Source: Bacillus paramycoides (lineage in GTDB: Bacteria; Bacillota; Bacilli; Bacillales; Bacillaceae_G). From it: a stretch of DNA of 64,000 nucleotides. The notes beneath the pieces are model-generated. The model did not search any database, was not told the origin of the DNA, and worked only from the letters and a program-made list of their open reading frames with translations. Every line of letters begins with the position of its first letter. Within the stretch, counting starts at the first letter, position 1. The translations under genes were made by a program, and so were the position numbers. Positions 57,602 to 64,000 of this stretch are shown one piece after another. The stretch lies in assembly GCF_001884235.1 (NCBI RefSeq), contig NZ_MAOI01000107.1, forward strand, positions 1 through 64,000, in the 5' to 3' direction.

Positions 57602-58139
57602 AATTAAGTTATTCTAAAATTAGGTTTCCGAACTAAGTTTGTGAATATGTAATACTGCCTATTAGAGAAAATAGTTAAATATAGAAGTGCGGAATATATT
57701 CCGAGTCCTTACAGTAGTAGGTATTGGCATAATGCTGTGTGAAGACCACATAAGCAAGATAAATGCGTAGAAACTTGAGTGCTGGAGTTTCTGGCCACGG
57801 GTTCAAATCTCTTTAATATTTTACATAAGTCATCCAACATCTTGAATTGAAGGTGTTGGATATTTTTTGTTGTTTGAAATCCAAAGAAGGTATATACCTT
57901 TGTAGAAAATATAGAATCTAAGATAGATTTTTAAATATACGTATTATTATTTACAATCAAAACACAAGACTTGATACATAAGAATTAGGATAGAATTAGA
58001 GTAGAAGTGAACCCCCCCTCGTTTAGAGGGTTATTTAAAGTGGTGTCATAACTTAAGAGAATTAACACACATAAACTCCCTCTGTAATATCAAGGTATCC
58101 ACGGGTATCGTAACTTAATGGTATACATCCATATAGAAA
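57602..58139. other. Intergenic region after the defence pair
   Basis: About 540 bp with no intact gene. It holds the terminator at 57832-57868 and a weak CCCTC-GAGGG hairpin at 58016-58030. Confidence 0.5.
57832..57868 (+). terminator. Terminator of the OLD gene
   Basis: ATCCAACATCTT (57832-57843) pairs with AAGGTGTTGGAT (57850-57861), one G-T pair, then ATTTTTTG. Confidence 0.8.
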
Positions 58140-58430
58140 AATACAGATATGCTAAAGTGTCTATAATAGGTCAAGGTTTAGATGTACAACTTGAAAGCAC
58201 TACAAAACAAAAATTGCGGAAAAATCTACTCTAAAAATTTTACTGGAACTACATCTGATAGATCCCAATTCAATATAGTTTTAAGTCATCTTTCCAATGG
58301 TGACACATTAGTAATCACTAAATTAGATAGATTTATAAGGGACATGCGTAAAGAGATTGAGGTTATTGAACACCTTTTTAAGAAGGACGGTCGTGTTCTC
58401 AATGCAGTAATATTAGAAAATACAATATAG
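58140..58430 (+). pseudogene. Serine recombinase, decayed N-terminal fragment
   Basis: YAKVSIIGQGLDVQLE (from 58148) is the start of a resolvase with its catalytic Ser, but the start codon is gone and one extra A (CTTGAAAGC instead of CTTGAAGC, near 58190) shifts the frame. The second frame continues ALQNKNCGKIYSKNFTG, LSNGDTLVITKLDRFIRDM and ends early at LENTI. The C-terminal half is missing. Confidence 0.82.
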
Positions 58431-58485
58431 AAGAAGATTATCTAAAGAAAAAATTGTTATACTAAAAGATAGGCTTAAATAAATT

Positions 58486-58510
58486 AGGGGTAAATCCTTA
58501 CCCCTTTTTA
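58486..58510. terminator. Terminator after resolvase fragment / of minus gene
   Basis: AGGGGTAA (58486-58493) pairs with TTACCCCT (58498-58505), then TTTTA. Confidence 0.7.
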
Positions 58511-58523
58511 TCCTCATCCCTTT

Positions 58524-58880
58524 TTAAACTTGTTTCATTCTACGTTTTTCCCCAACAAAGTGACCCCAGTCATAAGCTAACTTCATGATTATAATTTCTT
58601 CATCTGTAAGTTCACGTTGTAGATACCCCTCAATGTAAGCCCTTGTGGCTGTACTTACATTCCTCATTGTACTTGAATCGACGTGATTATGGAGAAGATA
58701 ATCTAAAAATCTCCCCCTCTCACTGTTCTCCATGTGTTTCATGTATTCAATCATTTCTTCAACTGACTTAGTACCACCAAAGTGCTTTTCTGATAATACC
58801 TTTAACAATTCAAATTTCTCAGTATCATCCATTTTATACATAGCTACTAGAATCTCATCGGCTGTCATTTTCTTAGTCAT
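58524..58880 (-). CDS. Helical hypothetical protein
   Basis: 118 residues, MTKKMTADEILVAMYKMDDT and later ELTDEEIIIMKLAYDWGHFV. All-helical, no family recognised. GGGAGGG lies 11 nt before the ATG. The leader overlaps a possible 25-codon frame (MQYPILKNKISPIFQEHLGR, from 58955) with AGGAGG before it, ending across this start. Confidence 0.6.
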   Translation of the reverse strand: MTKKMTADEILVAMYKMDDTEKFELLKVLSEKHFGGTKSVEEMIEYMKHMENSERGRFLDYLLHNHVDSSTMRNVSTATRAYIEGYLQRELTDEEIIIMKLAYDWGHFVGEKRRMKQV

Positions 58881-58949
58881 TGCAGCAAGCCCTCCCTAAA
58901 TGTTCCTGGAAAATTGGTGAAATTTTATTTTTAAGAATCGGGTATTGCA

Positions 58950-59040
58950 TTTTAATGTCCTCCTAAATGTAGTTGTTTTGTCGTTACATTTAGGCACTTG
59001 CAAAAGGCACAAGTTTTAGGACATTAAAATTGTGATTAAC
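58950..59040 (-). promoter_or_regulatory. Leader element type L, copy 1 (SD-pairing)
   Basis: Minus strand TGTCCTAAAAC ... TTGCAAGTGCCTAAATGTAA, then TACATTTAGGAGGACATT. CCTAAATGTA pairs with TACATTTAGG, which includes the AGGAGG site. TTTTAATGTCC and GGACATTAAAA form an outer pair. Similar elements lie at 61447-61486 and near 63510-63555. Confidence 0.6.
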
Positions 59041-59057
59041 AAAAAAATTCTTACAGG

Positions 59058-59327
59058 TTATTCCGCATGACCATTCATTTGTTTTTCTAGTTCTTTATCA
59101 ATTTCCTTATTGTGTTCCTTAATCCATTCATCACACTCAGAATCATAAAAGGTTTCTAAGTCAGTAATAAGTTTCCTTGCTTTTTCAGGTGAAATGATTT
59201 TACCCCACCTGTCCATAAAACAGAGACCTTGTTCCTCAGTAACGCCCTCATTATCCTCAATAGTGACTGTTATTTCCTCCAATGTAATCACGTTATTGTA
59301 TTTAGATACGTTCATAGCTTTTCCCAT
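59058..59327 (-). CDS. Small acidic protein, unknown
   Basis: 89 residues, MGKAMNVSKYNNVITLEEIT, with TIEDNEGVTEEQGLCFMDRW and a charged C-terminus. AGGAGG lies 9-10 nt before ATG at 59327. No family recognised; it lies between the leader element and module B non-coding DNA. Confidence 0.6.
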   Translation of the reverse strand: MGKAMNVSKYNNVITLEEITVTIEDNEGVTEEQGLCFMDRWGKIISPEKARKLITDLETFYDSECDEWIKEHNKEIDKELEKQMNGHAE

Positions 59328-60029
59328 TAGTTGCTTCCTCCTAGAAAATCATATTTAAGGTATTCAGGTAGATTATTATAATCAACATTTGCTGAACCTT
59401 GTTCTCCTTCCTCAACGTTAGGTGCTACATTGCCCACGAATCAAAAGTTAATCACCTCAGAATCGTCTATAGGGCATTCTAATATTTACCATAAAGGTTT
59501 AGAAACCGCCTCGTATATTTAGTAACCACTAGACGACCTCAAAAAAGACCCCCTGCCCCCTATGGTGGGGGGGTTAGGGATACAAATAATAGCGAATCCC
59601 AATGTAACGCCCAGCGTCCTCGCAACTGTCTATGCTGATTACCTTCATTACTTGTTCATTGCTTATCTATTGCCCTCACCTCGCCTCGTGTGCCATGCTT
59701 GTTACTTCCTTTTATCTTACTGGTATCCTTGGCAATGATAGTAGGGTATATAGTACCCCAGCTTAGTCCTTAACCTATTATCTTACCAACGTAGTACCGA
59801 CCAGTATTGGTATTATACAGCCTTTACTTATCGATGTTCTAGTAATACGTTTTTGATTGACACTATTGATTGGAAGGAATTACAGCGTGGCTTTCAGTGA
59901 TTGTTTTCACCTACAATGTATCATAAAGTCTACACTTTTTGACACTCATAAAGAATGGCTGTATTATAGGATTTACAAAGTATCAAAAAGTCGTATCAAA
60001 TAGAAAACAATATAAAGGGGAAAATTACA
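59328..60029. other. Long non-coding region, module B
   Basis: 702 bp with no gene. It includes CACGAATCAAAAGTTAATC (59435-59453), the block 59560-59890 related to 53800-54190, and the candidate res site 59918-60004. A CCCCCTGCCCCC / GGTGGGGGGG pair at 59552-59575 can form a hairpin, as can the C-rich/G-rich pair in module A near 53818-53840. Confidence 0.65.
59918..60004. other. Candidate res site of the serine recombinase
   Basis: Half sites GTATCATAAAGT (59918-59929), inverted ACTTTTTGACAC (59934-59945), GTATCAAAAAGT (59980-59991) and a partial GTATCAAATAGA (59993-60004). The first two form an inverted pair like a crossover subsite, directly before the recombinase gene. Confidence 0.65.
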
Positions 60030-60620
60030 ATGATTTATGGCTATGGACGTGTAAGTACAAATAAACAGGAACTTGATATTCAAATTAAAGCACTGAAAGA
60101 AGCAGGTGCTACAAAGATATATAAAGAAAAGATCAGTGGGGCAAAAGCTGACAGGAAAGAACTTAACAATCTATTAGAAGTAATTAAAGCTGGCGACACG
60201 CTTGTAGTAACTAAAGCTGACCGTATAGCACGTTCTTTATCACAATTAGAGACAATCGTTACTGAGTTAACAAATAGAGGTGTAGCGGTACATATAATCA
60301 ATATGGGAATGTTTACAGCTGAGACAATGGAGAACCCTATGACAAAACTATTATTCAATGTATTAGGGGCGTTTGCTGAATTTGAACGTTCTATGATACT
60401 TGAAAGAACTCAGGAAGGCATTAAAGAGGCTAAAGAGAAGGGCGTTAAGTTTGGTAGAAAATCTAAGACACATAAAATTGAAGGGGCTTTATTAAATGCC
60501 ATTCAGCAAGTTGAAGCTGGTACAATATCACAGCCTGAGGGGGCTGAATTTGCAAAGTGTAGTGTTGCTACATTTAAGAGAAGATTAAAAGAATACAGAG
60601 AACAACAAGGGGCTAAATAA
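60030..60620 (+). CDS. Serine recombinase (resolvase/invertase family)
   Basis: 196 residues. Catalytic Ser in YGYGRVSTNKQELD (Ser9 or so), then AGDTLVVTKADRIARSL, GAFAEFERSMILERTQEGI with the catalytic Arg region, and a C-terminal HTH (TISQPEGAEFAKCSVATFKR). All key motifs intact. AAAGGGG precedes ATG. It likely resolves dimers or inverts DNA at the site just upstream. Confidence 0.92.
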   Translation: MIYGYGRVSTNKQELDIQIKALKEAGATKIYKEKISGAKADRKELNNLLEVIKAGDTLVVTKADRIARSLSQLETIVTELTNRGVAVHIINMGMFTAETMENPMTKLLFNVLGAFAEFERSMILERTQEGIKEAKEKGVKFGRKSKTHKIEGALLNAIQQVEAGTISQPEGAEFAKCSVATFKRRLKEYREQQGAK

Positions 60621-60835
60621 TGGCCTCTTGTTTGTGCAGAAAAAATAATTTTGAGGCGACTGTATAAAGAGGGAGTGGAAGCGAAAAAAGTGAGATTTGC
60701 ACAGAAAAGCACAACTAATCCATTCTGATGAATGCAGTCGTATTAAGGAATGAACACTGTTTTTTTACATTTCACTGATTGTGCATTCTATAGCTGAATT
60801 CACACATAAGATTCATGAAATTACGATATATAGTA

Positions 60836-60864
60836 AAACCCCTCAGAAATAACCTGAGAGGTTT
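60836..60864 (-). terminator. Terminator
   Basis: AAACCCCTCAG (60836-60846) pairs with CTGAGAGGTTT (60854-60864), one mismatch; T's on the minus strand. Confidence 0.7.
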
Positions 60865-60891
60865 CACATACTATTAAGATTACGCTAGTCA

Positions 60892-61122
60892 CTATTTAGC
60901 TAGTTTCATAAACTCGTCACTGTGGCTATCTTTGTATTTCATAAACAAGCCATAACAATCTTTTCGACTCTTACCGTTTACAATACTTTTAATAGTTGCC
61001 TTAGTGACAGGAAACATTGTTTCTAGCTGGTGTGATTGTAATCCTTCTACCTTGTTTAGATACAGTATTTTATATACGTCTCTATCTGTCAATTTTATGT
61101 TGTTAAATCCAATACCATTCAT
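60892..61122 (-). CDS. Small HTH-like protein
   Basis: 76 residues with LTDRDVYKILYLNKVEGLQS, then HQLETMFPVTKATIKSIVNG, an HTH-like pattern seen in phage proteins. AAGGAAAGG lies upstream. The function is unknown. Confidence 0.6.
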   Translation of the reverse strand: MNGIGFNNIKLTDRDVYKILYLNKVEGLQSHQLETMFPVTKATIKSIVNGKSRKDCYGLFMKYKDSHSDEFMKLAK

Positions 61123-61172
61123 AAACGCCTTTCCTTTCCAAATAATTTAGCCTTTTAATTCGCCTTTCTTAT

Positions 61173-61403
61173 TCAATTATCATAATCTTCTTCATCTGGA
61201 TTCTCATCAATTGGTTCTAGGTCTATAATTAAACGCTTAACAATTCCTTTTTCATCTGTTTCACCAAGTACAGAAAACCAACCTCCATCACTTTCTGTCT
61301 CTATTTGTAGTCCTAAAATATCACAGTCCCCTAATCGAATAGTTTCTGTGTCTGTAGCAAACTCCCCTAAATAAATAATGCTATTCTTAACGTTTGTTTT
61401 CAT
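61173..61403 (-). CDS. Small acidic protein, unknown
   Basis: 76 residues from ATG at 61403 after GGAGG: MKTNVKNSIIYLGEFATDTE and an acidic end (DENPDEEDYDN). A longer frame to 61490 is rejected because the site fits 61403. Preceded by leader element type L. Confidence 0.6.
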   Translation of the reverse strand: MKTNVKNSIIYLGEFATDTETIRLGDCDILGLQIETESDGGWFSVLGETDEKGIVKRLIIDLEPIDENPDEEDYDN

Positions 61404-61419
61404 TGTTAGTACCTCCAAG

Positions 61420-61490
61420 TATTTTTTTGTGGGCTTGTTATTGCCCTTACAATTAGGTACTTGCAATTTCATTTCATAATAGGACATCAA
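61420..61490 (-). promoter_or_regulatory. Leader element type L, copy 2 (SD-pairing)
   Basis: Minus strand ATGTCCTATTATG ... TTGCAAGTACCTAATTGTAA (61465-61447). GTACCT can pair with AGGTAC of the downstream TTGGAGGTACT site before the gene at 61403. Confidence 0.55.
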
Positions 61491-61657
61491 ATTGAAAAAT
61501 TTTTATAAGAACACAAAAAAGTTATATTCATTACATGAAAAAGCTTGATCTTGAAGTAACCTTACTAATAAATCTTTTTTATGATTCAGATTCTTAATGC
61601 TTTCCCATTGCTATTCTCGTGGGAAGATTTAATGATAAAAAATAAAAGGATCGGCTA

Positions 61658-61891
61658 CTATGTCCATCCTCGTCTTTTCTTATATTCTTGGTCAACTTCT
61701 TCTATACATTCCTTTGAACAGAACATTGAACCTGTCGGGCTATATTCGTCACAGTAAATCCAAATATAATATCCACCACCCTCAGGTTCTTTAGGAACAT
61801 ATATAACTTTGTCGCAATGTCTACAGCGATAGTGCCAATGCCCCTTGTATTTCTTCTTATATGGATTGTAAGAATATCGTTCTAGTTCCAA
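61658..61891 (-). CDS. Small zinc-binding protein
   Basis: 77 residues with HYRCRHCDKVIYVP and MFCSKECIEEVDQEY: two C-x2-C type pairs, likely one treble-clef zinc site. TTG start after GGAGG. A phage-type accessory protein; function unknown. Confidence 0.65.
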   Translation of the reverse strand: MELERYSYNPYKKKYKGHWHYRCRHCDKVIYVPKEPEGGGYYIWIYCDEYSPTGSMFCSKECIEEVDQEYKKRRGWT

Positions 61892-62209
61892 GCTATTTCC
61901 TCCTATACTTATTAAAGCACTTATATCATGTTATTGATTTTTTATTCTACCTCGGCTACGCCTCGTGTTCGGGCAAAGAATGCCCTCACCACTATTTCTA
62001 GAAATAATACTATTCTATATAGCTATTAAAGTATGCCCTGAATAATCACGAAGAGGGGTAGCTTAGGCTATCCCTTGTAGTGTTATTCGGGATTGTCTTT
62101 TAATACTTATAACATTTTTATATCTTTCTTATAAGGGAATATTCAAGAAACCCAGTGTTATCAAGGGTTACAACGTTTCTTTACTAAGCAATAAAAGTAG
62201 AGAAAGTAA
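61892..62209. other. Intergenic region
   Basis: 318 bp, no gene. A GGGC/GCCC hairpin near 61972-61987 and AGGGGTAGC / GCTATCCCT (about 62054-62076) are the only structures. Confidence 0.5.
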
Positions 62210-63475
62210 TTAAATTTCATTATTGAGGTACTGTTCCAACAACGTTCTCATTCGCTTAGATGGAATAAAAACATCTATTGACTTTCCTGTACGAATACGA
62301 CTGCGGAAAAGCCATTGAAGTAGTTCTGATAATGCAAATAAATCACCATTAAGCTGTATACCTTGCTTATTAAAAAAGTGTTTTATCAAAGGATTTGTAT
62401 AAATGTTAGCTAAATAGATACATGTCCTTTTATGTTGGAATTGGTTTGTAGCACGTGCATTTACACTTACAAAGTGTTCTTTCAACCCCATAGGTGCTAG
62501 GCTATCTTTAAACTCTTTAAAAGTAGTCCACATGACCTCATTTGTAGGTACATTACATTTATTACGGTAGAAGTTATAAGCGTTATCTCTAATGACTTTC
62601 TTTGTATCCTTATTTTTAGTTTTCTTTTTTAAATCAGACACACTAAAATAATTATGTTTATTTCCCATCTTGTTCATATCCTTTTTATCTTTAGGTGAAA
62701 GATAATAAATGTTAATCAGTTCCTTCAAATGTGAACGGTCTTCATTTTTAAAAGACACAGATGGTGCTAACTTATAGTTACTACCTTCCTTTACAACTGA
62801 TTTATAGATATACTCTTGACCAAATAAATCAAAATAAGCACGTTGAATCTGTCCATCGAACATATAGGTCAGAATAAAAACTTCCTCAAAACACTTAAAT
62901 ATTTCCACAGGGAAGATCCAATATACTGCACTCGGTTCATTTGCTTTGTCTTCATACATCATTAAGTTCCCTGAATAAGCTAGGTTCCTCAATTTTTCAA
63001 AATATCCTTTTCTATAATCAAGTTGCTTCCAGTGAACAACACCGTTTTGATTTACTCCAATTACCTCGTTTTCTGTTAGCATTTTCAAGTCATCTTTTGA
63101 AACATCTACTTGTTCAATAACATCCATAACTTCATCTAGGATTAGCGTGTAATTCTCCATGTCTAACAGATCAATGACTTCATTATCTATATTTCTAAAA
63201 AGTGAATGTGTAGAAACAATGTTTTTACCTTCTGAGATGAGACGTTTTATATCTTCTAGCTTTGTTTCTCCTTTACAATCAGCCTGTGGTTGTTGAAAAT
63301 TACGATTAACAGAAGTAATTATTCGTTCTACCTCATTTTTGAAGGGGGTAATGTAAATAAACTTTTGATATGCTGGTGCGTTTTTCATGAACTGTATTGC
63401 CCAACTAGTTTTACCACTACCCATAATTGAGTCAATGATGTTAATTTTTGTTTGTACTGGATGTTTTAATAACAT
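62210..63475 (-). CDS. SF2-like helicase of phage/plasmid type
   Basis: 421 residues. P-loop DSIMGSGKTSWAIQF (residue about 17), Ia-like YITPFKNEVERI, Walker B LILDEVMDVIE, and C-terminal LLQWLFRSRIRTGKSIDVFI, which looks like motif VI with arginine fingers. This suits a replication or recombination helicase of a small phage or plasmid; no close family name. ATG at 63475 follows AAAGGAGTTT. Confidence 0.72.
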   Translation of the reverse strand: MLLKHPVQTKINIIDSIMGSGKTSWAIQFMKNAPAYQKFIYITPFKNEVERIITSVNRNFQQPQADCKGETKLEDIKRLISEGKNIVSTHSLFRNIDNEVIDLLDMENYTLILDEVMDVIEQVDVSKDDLKMLTENEVIGVNQNGVVHWKQLDYRKGYFEKLRNLAYSGNLMMYEDKANEPSAVYWIFPVEIFKCFEEVFILTYMFDGQIQRAYFDLFGQEYIYKSVVKEGSNYKLAPSVSFKNEDRSHLKELINIYYLSPKDKKDMNKMGNKHNYFSVSDLKKKTKNKDTKKVIRDNAYNFYRNKCNVPTNEVMWTTFKEFKDSLAPMGLKEHFVSVNARATNQFQHKRTCIYLANIYTNPLIKHFFNKQGIQLNGDLFALSELLQWLFRSRIRTGKSIDVFIPSKRMRTLLEQYLNNEI

Positions 63476-63560
63476 ACCTAAACTCCTTTTCTCATATAGT
63501 TCTGTAAGATTTGTCTTACACTTAACTACTTGCAGGAAAAGAGTAAAATAGGACAAATAG
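63476..63560 (-). promoter_or_regulatory. Leader element type L, copy 3
   Basis: Minus strand TTGTCCTATTTTAC ... CTGCAAGTAGTTAAGTGTAAG, followed by the hairpin TGTAAGA-CAAA-TCTTACA and the AAAGGAG of the helicase gene. Confidence 0.55.
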
Positions 63561-64000
63561 ATTTGATTAGTAGTTACTTTCTTCTACAAATATCCGTATT
63601 TAGTGGTAATTAAAATGATTTGAATCTCTTGACTTTAGGTTTTCCTTTTCGCTGAATTAACTAGATTTGTCTAGGAAATATTGGACAGAAGAATGACTAC
63701 CTTTATAACACTTCAAAAAACAAAGTACTATAAAAGTAGACGTTCTTTAATACTGAATTAAACTGAGTTTGCTGAGGTTTCCATCGTATCACCTTGTTTG
63801 AACGCTAGATTTTCATCTGCAACGAACTTTTAACATGTCATGCTTGTCCAACATGCTGAAAAACTTAGGGAAGGAATTGTGCTACTGACATACCCTTAAT
63901 TACTCGTAACCTAATATGATTTTTCTTATTCGTTGCTACCTGTACCGTAGTACACCAAGCAACCAGCCGAACCGTTAGTGGTCGTTCTCACCTAGACTCT
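63561..64000. other. Right end, no gene seen
   Basis: 440 bp with no supported gene. CCGTAGTACACCAAGCAACCAG near 63950 has a faint likeness to the non-coding blocks A and B; it may be the start of a third copy, cut by the window edge. Confidence 0.4.

Noticed and set aside
57780-57825. GGGTTCAAATC stretch resembling a tRNA T arm
   Set aside because: Flanks do not pair into a T stem and no other tRNA part is present.

Overview
The window reads as a chromosome segment of a Bacillus cereus group strain (cereus, thuringiensis or anthracis type) that runs, at about 50 kb, into mobile-element DNA. Evidence for the host: low GC, strong Bacillus ribosome-binding sites, exosporium genes (bclA, exsY, exsFA/bxpB, cotY, cotO), a seven-gene trp operon behind tandem T-boxes, three repeats that look like the B. 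cereus group repeat bcr1, and maturation genes of heterocycloanthracin type. No database search was run; names rest on recognised motifs and remembered gene order.

Layout. 0-8 kb: spore-surface island. A partial bclA on the minus strand (the plus-strand reading of its collagen repeats is spurious) faces rmlACBD, which makes dTDP-rhamnose for exosporium sugars. Then come fabI with a FapR operator, cotO, exsY, a DUF1360 gene, a poly-Gln gene, exsFA and cotY. 8-12 kb: the yjcD-yjcG-yjcF-yjcH neighbourhood as in B. subtilis. 12-17 kb: an EamA transporter, a Crp/Fnr regulator, a DUF4386 protein, a frameshifted PH-like gene, a Big_2-like protein and putP. 17-24 kb: two Trp T-boxes, then trpEGDCFBA. 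24-35 kb: an LctP-type permease, DUF2278, DUF5694, an M50-like membrane protein, two zinc-ribbon membrane proteins, CoA-disulfide reductase, a frameshifted GNAT and a methyltransferase. 35-41 kb: three-gene azole-forming (TOMM) maturation operon with no precursor peptide beside it. 41-45 kb: odhA-odhB. 45-50 kb: an XRE/membrane operon, small unknowns, and a WXG100-EndoU toxin gene broken by an in-frame stop, with a probable immunity gene.

50-64 kb is accessory DNA: a cut integrase, a 3' half of a tRNA-Val-like gene, small phage- or plasmid-like genes, two serine recombinases (one decayed), a Shedu (DUF4263) nuclease beside an OLD-family ATPase/TOPRIM nuclease, and an SF2-like helicase.

The strongest unexplained structure is in this last part. 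Two diverged modules (about 52.57-54.2 kb and 58.88-59.9 kb) share a gene leader, a 19-bp motif and a roughly 350-bp non-coding block, in the same order and orientation, each with a serine recombinase further along. The Shedu-OLD pair sits between the first non-coding block and the decayed recombinase, as expected of an exchangeable cargo slot. Nearby are a five-unit 10-bp tandem repeat, a candidate res site, and three related leaders whose conserved element can pair with the ribosome-binding site.
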